From Synechococcus sp. PCC 7335 (lineage in GTDB: Bacteria; Cyanobacteriota; Cyanobacteriia; Phormidesmidales; Phormidesmidaceae), in the NCBI RefSeq assembly GCF_000155595.1, contig NZ_DS989904.1, positions 1,321,536-1,385,535 of the forward strand: a stretch of DNA of 64,000 bases, in the 5' to 3' direction. Positions 16,789 through 25,434 of the stretch are shown here, piece by piece (the stretch's first letter is position 1; each line of letters starts with the position of its first letter). Below the pieces are notes generated by a model. That model saw only the letters and a program-made list of their open reading frames with translations, had not been told where the DNA came from and did not search any database. Position numbers and translations under genes: made by a program.

Positions 16789-19083
16789 TTACATCAAATC
16801 ACGGCTATCTTCGTATCTTTCGGGTGTATGCTCAGAGATTTCTGCGCCTGATTCTATCGTCTGGAACTGGCTAGGCAGTCTGATCTCGGGATTCTCTCCT
16901 TCAGGAATACAAAGACCATAGGCGATCGCGAATCGGTTGAAATCTTTTTCGTCTAATCCGTTGACAACAAGATCTTGTGGCGTTGGAATCTGCCGCAGCT
17001 TGTAGGGAGGAATATCGGCATTCCCTTGCTTAAATTCGCTATGGGTCGCTTCGATAGTATCTGGAAAGAATTCCGTATTGCCGCCGCCGCCACCAATGAA
17101 CACCTTTAAATTTTCTCCTATGTCTTTCTCGACAGAGAACTGTCGTATCTGTTGATGTTTTTCATTGCCATCCATCACTACCTCAGCTACCATGCTTTGG
17201 ATCTTGTTGCGCGTTCTACTATTCTGAAGCTGCTCACTGTGGGGACTATTAGACGGATCGCTAAGAAAGTGGCGAACGCTCTCAGGTGCTAGCTGTAGCT
17301 CGTCAGCAGTTTTTTCAACAAAAGCACTCACACCTAGGGGCTCTACTTTACCGATATAGCAGTCTACTTTTCGACTGCCGTCGGTGCGATTGAAAATAAA
17401 AGCGGCTCCATCTAGCGTACCATCACCAATATCAAAGAAGGTGTAGAACCCTTCCTGCGCCTGACGTGAGTTGATAAAAGACCACATCGCTGCGACAATC
17501 TCTGGGGTTGTCGTGCAATCTAGCTGATTAATTTGTTCTTCTGTTTGAGCCCATTTTTCTAGATGCTTGGTCAACCGATTGAGGCTGCTGATAGTCAATG
17601 CTGATGTGTCGATGTCGCTACTTTTGATCAGCCAGGCGATCGCCAACACCTGCTCAAATGTCTTCAGAGCTTTGGAATCACAGTACTCTACAGGAACCCC
17701 TAGATTCACGCTCCAGCGTACGGTTCTATTCGCAAAAATTTCCGGTCTGTTCTGAATAGCCCACTGCTGAGACCGTGCTATCACCTGGCTTAGATAATAG
17801 GCGCATAAGCTTTTAACGGTTTCGTCATCATCTAGCTCAGCGATCTTTTCTAGTCGCCATTCCGCTTGCGCTTCGTCTGAATTCTCTTTATTGAGATCAA
17901 TCGCTGCTAGCCGCATTTTGATGTAATCAATATTCTGTTGGATTGGCCGATTACAGGCTCGCCATTCTGTTACTGTTAATCCTGTCAGCAAGGTTCCATC
18001 TTCCAAGATGGCCAACCGAGTCGGCATCAGAGTTTCATCTAGGTCCAATGCGCTGTCTGTCAACCCAGTAAAAGTAACGACTTCCGCCTGCTCTAATGCT
18101 AAATCTCTTAGGCAAACTTTGGTATAGCCTGTTCCAAAGTCTATTCCTAAATTAATGTCTAGGTCGAAGTTATCGTCTGTCGGCAGTTGGGGCACAACAT
18201 GACTAAAATCCGGTTCGACGTCAGTATTTGCTGTTTTGGTTTCTGTTGAATCTAACCCGTCATCTGTTTGGTTAGATAGCTGTAAAGCGATCGCCTCAAT
18301 TCTTGTTCTCAAACTTTCAATAACGATAGATAATTCAGACAGTTCAGAGCTTGTCTCTAGGCGAAGTTCTAACTGAGATATTCTCTCTGCGACTGTGGCT
18401 TTCTCGTCGTTGGCTCGCTGCTGTGCTTTGCGAATTTGATCGGTTTGTCGATCTGTGGCTGCTACTGTTTGACTAGATAGTGTGTTGAAGTCATCTCGTA
18501 TATTCGCCAGCGCGGTATCTATCTGCGCCCTCGATTGAGCCAAAGCTGCGGTTAAGTTCGCAACCTCTAGTCTGACTTGATCGCTCTCATCCTTTGCTGC
18601 TAGTGATGCTTGCCCCTGCTCACCTAGTCCTGTCTGAATTGTTTGCAACGCTATGCTAATGCGATTGAGTTCGCCTTCAACGACTGCCAACTTCTGTGTT
18701 TGTCTTGATATATCAGCGCGAAGCGTCTCGACGAGCTGAGTAAAGGTCTCTGCTTCTGCGCTGTTTTGCTGGGCAACTGCCTGAGTAAGTTTTTCGATCT
18801 CCTCTTGATAGTTCAGTCCTTGCTGCTCTACTTCGGATAGTCGCTGTTCAGCTTGGTGTGCTAGAGATGCAAGGTCCTGTGCTTTTTTAGCCTCATTTTG
18901 GATGATTTTATCTAGCTGCCGCGATCGCTGCTGGCGAGCAATCAAACTGAGCACGGCAGAAACTGACAGAGGCACGACAGCGTAGATAGCTTGCTGGGTC
19001 GTGAAAGCCGCGATCACACCAACAACAGAAGCTGACACAGATACGTACTCGGCAAAGCGTACAAGCCTACGACTGATCGGCAT
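16789..19083 (-). CDS. Membrane-anchored coiled-coil protein with Hsp70-like ATPase domain
   Basis: From the ATG at 19083 the protein has 764 residues. Residues ~12-50 form one hairpin or two membrane segments (VSASVVGVIAAF, VVPLSVSAVLSLIA). Residues ~55-275 are a long heptad-rich coiled coil. Residues ~310-764 form an actin/Hsp70-type ATPase with phosphate-1 loop GIDFGTGYTKVCL, phosphate-2 loop FFDIGDGTLDGAAF and adenosine motif FIGGGGGNTEFF. A substrate-binding domain like DnaK's is not evident. A longer frame to 19158 adds 25 residues of unlikely composition. It lies 46 bp before the SNF2 gene, suggesting the two products act together. No named family was recognised beyond the Hsp70-like fold. 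Confidence 0.85.
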   Translation of the reverse strand: MPISRRLVRFAEYVSVSASVVGVIAAFTTQQAIYAVVPLSVSAVLSLIARQQRSRQLDKIIQNEAKKAQDLASLAHQAEQRLSEVEQQGLNYQEEIEKLTQAVAQQNSAEAETFTQLVETLRADISRQTQKLAVVEGELNRISIALQTIQTGLGEQGQASLAAKDESDQVRLEVANLTAALAQSRAQIDTALANIRDDFNTLSSQTVAATDRQTDQIRKAQQRANDEKATVAERISQLELRLETSSELSELSIVIESLRTRIEAIALQLSNQTDDGLDSTETKTANTDVEPDFSHVVPQLPTDDNFDLDINLGIDFGTGYTKVCLRDLALEQAEVVTFTGLTDSALDLDETLMPTRLAILEDGTLLTGLTVTEWRACNRPIQQNIDYIKMRLAAIDLNKENSDEAQAEWRLEKIAELDDDETVKSLCAYYLSQVIARSQQWAIQNRPEIFANRTVRWSVNLGVPVEYCDSKALKTFEQVLAIAWLIKSSDIDTSALTISSLNRLTKHLEKWAQTEEQINQLDCTTTPEIVAAMWSFINSRQAQEGFYTFFDIGDGTLDGAAFIFNRTDGSRKVDCYIGKVEPLGVSAFVEKTADELQLAPESVRHFLSDPSNSPHSEQLQNSRTRNKIQSMVAEVVMDGNEKHQQIRQFSVEKDIGENLKVFIGGGGGNTEFFPDTIEATHSEFKQGNADIPPYKLRQIPTPQDLVVNGLDEKDFNRFAIAYGLCIPEGENPEIRLPSQFQTIESGAEISEHTPERYEDSRDLM

Positions 19084-19352
19084 GATGTATAGGAAAAACG
19101 AAGAGTATTCGGATCGTATCAAACGGCATAGGTTTGGCCACCCGTAGGCGCAGAGCATACGGGTAGCAAATGTTCTCTAGTTGCCTCTAGTAGGAGAGAA
19201 AAGTAGTCAGCTAACGTACGGAGGTAAGTCCTTTTTGAGAATGCGCATCCAACAAACCCATTCAGTAGAGTGTGATAGACAAAGCGGTAATGTTAGCTAG
19301 GCGATAAGTGCATCGTAGAGCTGGGTTCCGGCACAATGTAATCACCCTACCG

Positions 19353-20261
19353 CTAGTCCCAATTTTCGCGGCGCAGCAAAGGATTGATAAACTCGTTGAG
19401 TCCTTCGCCGATGAGTGATAGTCCGGTTACCATCATCGTAATTGCCAATCCTGGGAACAGAGCTGTCCACCAGATCCCAGTTGGTAATGCATCCAACGCC
19501 TGTCGTAAAGAGTCGCCCCACTCGGGCACGGACTCTGGTAGCCCTAAGCCTAAAAAACCCAAACCCCCCAAGATCAAAACGGCATCCGCCGCGTTTAGCG
19601 TGAACAGAACAGGAACACTTTGCACCACATTCAAGAACAAATAGCGAGAAAGAACTGCCCATGTAGATGCGCCCATAGACTGCGCCGCTTCGATAAACAG
19701 CTCTGTCTTCACGCTTACCGTATGGTTACGCACCACCCGGTAATACTGCGGCACATATGCAATCGACAGCGCCACTGCCGCGTTTAGTACGCCGCGACCA
19801 ACGACAAATGCTAGCGTTACTGACAGCAGCAGCCCTGGCAGCGTGTAGATCGTATCCATAAGAAACAGCAGTGCCCGGTCTATTTTGCCACCTAGATAGC
19901 CACTGAGCATTCCTAAAGGAACGCCTACCACCACACTCATCGCCGTTGCTAACAGCACTACTCGCCAAGCAGCTCTAGTGCCGAACAGCGTTCGAGAAAA
20001 TACGTCATAGCCCTGGCGGCTAGTGCCAAACCAATGTGCTGCCGAGGGTGGTTCATGAATTGGGTTAGTCAGGCCAGCGGTCGGATCTTGTATCCAGCCC
20101 CAGCTTTGCATCAGCGGCGCGAATAGCGCTACGAAGACGAAGATTGCTGTGATCGCAATACCGATATACATCAGCATCACCGAAATGGTCAGCGGCGAAG
20201 ACTTGCTAGATTTACTGCCAAACAATCCACCAAATAAGCTACGCCGCGTTTCTTGAGCCAT
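19353..20261 (-). CDS. ABC transporter permease, dipeptide/oligopeptide type (DppC/OppC-like)
   Basis: A 302-residue inner-membrane permease with an N-terminal helix (LMYIGIAITAIFVFVALFAPL), the DppC signature after it (HWFGTSRQGYDVFSRTLFGTRAAW), and five further helices. The EAA loop that contacts the ATPase is visible as EAAQSMGASTWAVLSRYLFLNV. The C-terminal GLNEFINPLLRRENWD is typical of the family. No cognate ATPase, binding protein or partner permease is adjacent, so the rest of the system must be elsewhere. Substrate (peptide, nickel or other) is undetermined. Confidence 0.92.
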   Translation of the reverse strand: MAQETRRSLFGGLFGSKSSKSSPLTISVMLMYIGIAITAIFVFVALFAPLMQSWGWIQDPTAGLTNPIHEPPSAAHWFGTSRQGYDVFSRTLFGTRAAWRVVLLATAMSVVVGVPLGMLSGYLGGKIDRALLFLMDTIYTLPGLLLSVTLAFVVGRGVLNAAVALSIAYVPQYYRVVRNHTVSVKTELFIEAAQSMGASTWAVLSRYLFLNVVQSVPVLFTLNAADAVLILGGLGFLGLGLPESVPEWGDSLRQALDALPTGIWWTALFPGLAITMMVTGLSLIGEGLNEFINPLLRRENWD

Positions 20262-20375
20262 GATCTGCCAAGTGAAGCTATTGCATCAGAGAAGTCGGCC
20301 TTCATTGTCGCAGGAATTGACCGATTCGTGCGCTTTATGCTTGATCCTTCAGCGCCTGATGAAAGGCTCTAAAGT

Positions 20376-21545
20376 TTACACTGCTATCTCAGTAGCTGTT
20401 TGTCTCTGAGACCTGACAGCTTGCCTAACTATAGTGGCGGCTCGTTCAATCTCTTCTAGGCTAGTGTGTCTGCCTAATCCAAATCGCAGCGTTGCTTTAG
20501 CCTGGTCATGGCTACGCCCTAATGACTGGATAACGTGGGACGGCGCTGCCTTTAGAGAACTACAGGCCGAGCCAGATGAAATAGCGATCGCATCTCTAAT
20601 CTCTAAAAGCAGCGCATTACCATCTATTCCATCAAAGCTGATATTCAAATTATTAGGCAATCGCCGCGTAGGGTGACCATTGAGGTAGATGCCAGGGATA
20701 GCTTGCAGATGCTGCCAAAGGCGATCGCGCAAGCTCTTCAACCGCTGCGTTTCCGTCTCCATTTCTGCTACGGCCAATCTCACCGCTTCACCAAATCCCA
20801 CAATCTGCGGCGGATACAATGTACCTGAGCGGATGCCCCTTTCTTGACCGCCGCCGTGTAGCTGAGGTGAGATCTGCACCCGAGGATTCTTTCTACGAAC
20901 ATAAAGTGCGCCAATCCCTTTGGGGCCGTAGAGCTTATGTGCGGTCATAGAGAGCAAATCGATGTGCATCTTATCCACGTTTAGCGGTATCTTGCCAACG
21001 GCTTGGGCTGCGTCGGTATGAAAGAGAACGCCGCGTTCACGGCACATCTCTCCAATCTTTTTAATCGGCTGCAGCACGCCAATCTCATTATTCGCAGTCA
21101 TCACTGAGACCAAAATGGTATCGGGCCTAAAGGCATCTGCTAGCGCCTGTAACTCGACTAATCCATCAGGCTGAACCGATAGATAAGTTATCTCAAACCC
21201 CAAGGTTTCTAGATAGCGACAGGGCTCTAGAACGGCGCTATGCTCTGTCTGCACTGTGATCAAATGTCGACCTGTGCTCATATAGGATTCGGCTACGCCT
21301 TTAATCGCGAGATTGTTTGCTTCGGTGGCACCACTGGTGAAGACAATCTCAACGGGATCGGCTGCGATCACCTCTGCCAAAATCTTTCTTGCTTGTCCTA
21401 CGCTTGCCTCTGCTTCCCATCCGTAGCTATGGTTCAGGCTACTCGGATTGCCAAAATAGTCAGTAAAGAAAGGCAGCATCGCCGACAGTACCTGCGGATC
21501 GACGGGTGTAGTCGCGTTGCAATCCAGATAAATTGGCCTAGACAT
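20376..21545 (-). CDS. Cysteine desulfurase (IscS/NifS family)
   Basis: PLP enzyme that removes sulfur from cysteine for iron-sulfur cluster and thiocofactor synthesis; 389 residues, normal length. The N-terminus YLDCNATTPVDPQVL is diagnostic, the PLP-binding lysine is in MTAHKLYGPKGIGALY, the cofactor site has FHTDAAQAVGK, and the catalytic cysteine is in ISSGSACSS. No iscU or iscR gene is adjacent. It follows the short DUF4359-like frame with a 19-bp gap on the same strand. Confidence 0.96.
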   Translation of the reverse strand: MSRPIYLDCNATTPVDPQVLSAMLPFFTDYFGNPSSLNHSYGWEAEASVGQARKILAEVIAADPVEIVFTSGATEANNLAIKGVAESYMSTGRHLITVQTEHSAVLEPCRYLETLGFEITYLSVQPDGLVELQALADAFRPDTILVSVMTANNEIGVLQPIKKIGEMCRERGVLFHTDAAQAVGKIPLNVDKMHIDLLSMTAHKLYGPKGIGALYVRRKNPRVQISPQLHGGGQERGIRSGTLYPPQIVGFGEAVRLAVAEMETETQRLKSLRDRLWQHLQAIPGIYLNGHPTRRLPNNLNISFDGIDGNALLLEIRDAIAISSGSACSSLKAAPSHVIQSLGRSHDQAKATLRFGLGRHTSLEEIERAATIVRQAVRSQRQTATEIAV

Positions 21546-21564
21546 ACCTTATTCAACAAATTCG

Positions 21565-21684
21565 TTATTCTCTAACCCTTGCAAAAAGATAGCCTGCATA
21601 GTCATCTTCGTTGGGATTGGTGACAATCAGCGCACCTCCTACGGCTAACAAAGATAAAAGTGCAAGCGAAGCGCCAAGTTTCAT
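21565..21684 (-). CDS. Very short DUF4359-like secreted or membrane peptide, possibly truncated
   Basis: A 39-residue frame starting with MKLGASLALLSLLAVGGALIVTNPNEDDY. This resembles the beginning of cyanobacterial DUF4359 proteins (a signal-like helix followed by TNP-x-x-x-x-Y), which are usually about 100 residues. Here translation stops shortly after, at ARVRE, so it may be a remnant or a distinct mini-protein. The ATG at 21684 is preferred over 21777, which would overlap the start of the divergent gene at 21760. It lies directly upstream of the cysteine desulfurase gene. Confidence 0.45.
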   Translation of the reverse strand: MKLGASLALLSLLAVGGALIVTNPNEDDYAGYLFARVRE

Positions 21685-21759
21685 GGCGAGTATTAAGGTT
21701 AGATCAGTCACCTTACTGTAACGTTTCGGTGGAAAAGACCGCATTTCGAAGCTTAGCCT

Positions 21760-22323
21760 ATGAATACCCCGGCTCATGCCATATTTAATCTTGCCTTGCT
21801 GAGCCGCAAGCAGAAGCCGCAGTGGAATCCGCTGATCATTTGGGGGGCGTTGATTCCCGATTTGGCGATGTTTGGCTTCTATTTCTGGCTAAAGTTTGTC
21901 GTAGATCTGCCAGAGTCGCAGATCTGGCGAACGGAATATTACAGACCCGCCTGGCAACTCCTTTTTGACTTTTTTAATTCCATTCCGCTAGCTTTGCTAG
22001 GAATTGGCGTTATGGTCTATGCCAAACGCACTGGCATCGCGCTGTTGTTTTCTAGCATTGTGCTGCACTGCTTAGAAGATCTGCCCGTACATAATGATGA
22101 TGCCCATCGCCACTTTTGGCCGCTAAGTAATTTCCGCTTTGAGAGTCCGGTGTCGTATTGGGACCCAACTTACTACGGAGATATCGTTAGTCGATTGGAA
22201 ATAGTGCTAATGCTGGTAGCGAGTGTGTATGTGTTTGGTAAAGTGCGATCGCGTTGGACAAAAGCACTCCTCGTGATAGCAAACCTACTGCCTCTAGCGG
22301 CCTATCTTTATTTCACGAGCTGA
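21760..22323 (+). CDS. Conserved multi-pass membrane protein of unknown function
   Basis: A 187-residue protein with about four hydrophobic helices. It begins MNTPAHAIFNLALL, and has a conserved polar cluster after helix 3, SSIVLHCLEDLPVHNDDAHRHFWPLS, rich in His and Asp. This pattern recalls membrane-bound metal-dependent hydrolases of the YdjM/DUF457 type, though the match is not certain. It is divergent from the DUF4359-like frame and convergent with priA. The His/Asp cluster is the likely functional site. Confidence 0.8.
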   Translation: MNTPAHAIFNLALLSRKQKPQWNPLIIWGALIPDLAMFGFYFWLKFVVDLPESQIWRTEYYRPAWQLLFDFFNSIPLALLGIGVMVYAKRTGIALLFSSIVLHCLEDLPVHNDDAHRHFWPLSNFRFESPVSYWDPTYYGDIVSRLEIVLMLVASVYVFGKVRSRWTKALLVIANLLPLAAYLYFTS

Positions 22324-22395
22324 GGACACTTCTATGGGGCAGACTTATGGGTCAGACTGAGCAGCCTCCATCCCAAACAGCTTAAGCCAAACAGC

Positions 22396-25095
22396 TCAAG
22401 ACAGATTCAGCGGATCAACGTCAATCGTCAAGCTAATTCCTTTGGGGGGCCGCAAACGAGTCAGATTAGGCAGAGGCGCTTTGGGCGCGAGCTTTAGCAA
22501 AATGTGCCAGCGATAGCGCCGGGCCACTCGGTGGATTGGGGCAGGGACTGGACCTAGTAGTTCGTAGCTAGCGGCGGTGTTCTTGTCTGTGGCTTCTAGC
22601 GGTGTCACTTCTAGATTGATAGCTTCTAGCTTATCCGCTAGCCTAGCGGCGGCCTTTTCTACGGTCTCAGGCTCTAGCCCACTGAGCCGTAGCAGAATCA
22701 AACGGCCAAAAGGAGGATACTGAAGCTCAGCGCGATCGCGTAACTCTTGCTGCAAAAACTGCTCGTACTGGTCTATCATCTGCGGCTTTATCGCTTGTTG
22801 TTTTGCCATTGGCTTCTTTTCAAGCTGAGGCATAGAGATTCCTTGTTCATCCTCGGTGCTAGAGCCCCTTAGGGCCTGAATTACCGCATTCTCTGGGCTA
22901 TAGGTTTGCACGATTACCCGTCCTGGCTGCTCACCTCTGCCGGCCCTACCTGCTACCTGAGTCAGCGTCTGATATGCTCGCTCGCTCGCCCGAAAATCTG
23001 GCATAAATAGCAATCCGTCTGCCGCAATGACGCCCACTAAAACCACCTGTGGTAGATCAATCCCCTTAGTGAGCATTTGGGTGCCTACCAGCAGATTCGC
23101 TTCCCCTCTAGCAAACCGGGCTAACAACGCTCGATGCGCACCCTTATTCCGAGTCGTGTCACTATCAAAACGAATGCACTTTATCTGCGGTAGGTATTTA
23201 GCTAGATCATTGACCACCCGTTGGGTACCGCTGCCAAACTTCTTGAGATAGGGGGATAGACACTTAGGGCACTTACTTGGGTGAGCTTGGCTAACCCCAC
23301 AGTAGTGACACTGCAATCGAGCTGCCGCTTCAGCATGAGTCTGGTGATATGACAGTGACACATCACAGTTAGGACATTCCATGACATGACCGCAGCTACG
23401 GCAAGACACAAAGCTGCTATGTCCTCGCCGATGGATGAACAAAATCCCTTGGTTTCCTGTTTCAACTAAAGTCTCTAAGGCAGTTTGCAATGTTCGACTA
23501 AAGATGGTCCGATTGCCCTCGTGTAGTTCCTTACGCATATCGACGATCTCGATTGGGGGAAGCGGTTGGGCGTGGACGCGGGTGGGAAGGCAGAGGTAGT
23601 GGCCTCGGCGAGGTATCTGAGATGGGGTAGAGCCTAGCAGCCTAGCAGAGTCTGGGAACTCTCCTTCCACAGAATCGTTCGGTTGAGGCAAAGGGGCAGG
23701 GAGTGGTTTGAATCGTATCCAGGTTTCTAGTGAAGGCGTGGCTGAGCCTAGAACCAGCGGACAGTTTTCTAATTCTGCGCGCCATCTGGCTACTAGGCCA
23801 GCATGGTAGCAGGGCATCGGCTGGTCTTGTTTGAAGCTGCTGTCGTGCTCTTCGTCCAAAATGATGATGCCAATATTTGGCAGCGGGGCAAAGACGGCTG
23901 AGCGAGTGCCGATGATGATTTGTGGCTCACCCGATAGCATCTGCCGCCAGGTGTCGTAACGTTCCCCTTCGGAAAGGCCACTGTGGTAGACACAGACTAA
24001 CTCTCCAAAGCGACTTCGAAAGCGGTCGGTCAGCTGTGGTGTTAGACCAATTTCAGGAACGAGGACAAGCGCTGACTTTCTGGCCTGAACATGAGGCGCG
24101 ATCGCCTGCAAGTATACTTCTGTCTTGCCTGATCCAGTGACACCGTGTAGTAGCACTTCTTCATATCCCTGGATCTGTTGAATCTGAGAGAGTGCCGCCG
24201 ACTGGTCTTGAGTCAGCTGTTTGGGCTGATCAGGTAAGGCGGTTGAATGACTACTTGAGCGCAGCCTCTCTCTTGGCGCAATGACTAAATAGCCTAGCGC
24301 CTCAATCTTTTTCAAGGTTTGGCTTGTCGTCTTTAACTGCTGAAGGGCGTCACTTAGCCATAGCTCGCCGCCGCATCGTGCCAAACCGTGAACTAATTCT
24401 TGCTGACGAGCGGTGAGTCCTGATGCTGGCGACTCGATAGTACGAGTGAGAAAGACTGCCTGACGTTTTTGAGGTTGAGGCGATCGGGGCGTTGCTAGAT
24501 AGCTCTCTACCCACCCCAAGCGTAGTAGCTGTTGCAAGGCTTGAGTGGCCGTTCCTGTTCGCCTGGGCGCTCTGATCTTTTGCTTTAGATATTGCCAGCT
24601 ATAGTCTTTTGTTTCTGAATTATTCAGAGTTTCTATTAAGAGAAGTGCTGATTGAGAGAGCTTTGACTGATAGCCAGATAGCTTGACAGTCTCTGAAGAT
24701 ATTGATTGACAGAGTCTGACTCGGCGTTGTGTTCTAGACAACAATCCAGGAGGTAATGCTGCCCGCACAATTCTAATTAATGGTGTTTGATAGTAGTCTT
24801 CGACACGGATTAATAACTGCCAATATCCTTTAGTAAAGAAGGCCTTGTTGATAACGCTTTCAATTGGTTTGATAGCCTCAGCAGACACCTGATTGGGCAG
24901 ACAGGTAAGTATACGAATAACAACTCCACCTATCAGCTGAGCCCCAAAGGGAACCCCGACGATATCACCTGAGCTGACTACCAGCTCCGAAGGAACACGG
25001 TATATATATGTATCAAAAGCCCTATTGGCAGTCCCAGGACAATCCACCAAAACGTCGGCCCACATAGTCTTAACCTTTTGCTCGGTTTGATCCAT
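22396..25095 (-). CDS. priA: Primosomal protein N' / replication-restart helicase PriA
   Basis: Restarts stalled replication forks by unwinding DNA and loading the replicative helicase. The 899-residue protein has the N-terminal 3'-DNA binding domain (VDCPGTANRAFDTYIYRVP), a winged-helix region, then the helicase with Walker A GVTGSGKTEVYLQAI, DEEHDSSFKQD and LGSATPSLETW. A zinc cluster follows (CRSCGHVMECPNC, then CHYCGVSQAHPSKCPKC) and motif VI reads QVAGRAGRGEQPG. It is longer than E. coli PriA (732), partly through linkers around residues 460-500 and 750-780. All catalytic residues are present. Confidence 0.96.
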   Translation of the reverse strand: MDQTEQKVKTMWADVLVDCPGTANRAFDTYIYRVPSELVVSSGDIVGVPFGAQLIGGVVIRILTCLPNQVSAEAIKPIESVINKAFFTKGYWQLLIRVEDYYQTPLIRIVRAALPPGLLSRTQRRVRLCQSISSETVKLSGYQSKLSQSALLLIETLNNSETKDYSWQYLKQKIRAPRRTGTATQALQQLLRLGWVESYLATPRSPQPQKRQAVFLTRTIESPASGLTARQQELVHGLARCGGELWLSDALQQLKTTSQTLKKIEALGYLVIAPRERLRSSSHSTALPDQPKQLTQDQSAALSQIQQIQGYEEVLLHGVTGSGKTEVYLQAIAPHVQARKSALVLVPEIGLTPQLTDRFRSRFGELVCVYHSGLSEGERYDTWRQMLSGEPQIIIGTRSAVFAPLPNIGIIILDEEHDSSFKQDQPMPCYHAGLVARWRAELENCPLVLGSATPSLETWIRFKPLPAPLPQPNDSVEGEFPDSARLLGSTPSQIPRRGHYLCLPTRVHAQPLPPIEIVDMRKELHEGNRTIFSRTLQTALETLVETGNQGILFIHRRGHSSFVSCRSCGHVMECPNCDVSLSYHQTHAEAAARLQCHYCGVSQAHPSKCPKCLSPYLKKFGSGTQRVVNDLAKYLPQIKCIRFDSDTTRNKGAHRALLARFARGEANLLVGTQMLTKGIDLPQVVLVGVIAADGLLFMPDFRASERAYQTLTQVAGRAGRGEQPGRVIVQTYSPENAVIQALRGSSTEDEQGISMPQLEKKPMAKQQAIKPQMIDQYEQFLQQELRDRAELQYPPFGRLILLRLSGLEPETVEKAAARLADKLEAINLEVTPLEATDKNTAASYELLGPVPAPIHRVARRYRWHILLKLAPKAPLPNLTRLRPPKGISLTIDVDPLNLS

Positions 25096-25434
25096 GAACT
25101 AAAAGTAGTCAAATAGATTGAAGATAGTAAAACCGAATACAAAACGTGCAGAAATTACTTGACACTGCGTCGAGCAAACGAAGAATTAGATATTATGAGA
25201 GCCAAAAACGAAACGTAACAATAAAACCAAAAACCCACCTATTAAGCTTTCTGGGGTTTTGCCTAGATAAGCAACCACTCGTTAGAAAAAACGTCTTAAT
25301 GATGGATTGCTATAGTAAGCGGTAATTGCACCTAAAGAAAGACATATATACGTAAGAATATAAACGTAGAAGCGTACAGTTCAGAAAGTCGTCCAGTTCA
25401 ACAAGTCGTCTCTGATGTTTACCTCTTTATAAGT
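25096..25434 (+). promoter_or_regulatory. Upstream region of the sigma-factor gene
   Basis: A 339-bp region between the divergent priA and sigma-factor genes. A perfect TTGACA at 25159-25164 is followed by AT-rich boxes (TAGATA at 25187, TATTAT at 25191), but the spacing of 22 bp or more is longer than ideal. It presumably contains promoters for both genes. No ORF was seen. Confidence 0.35.
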
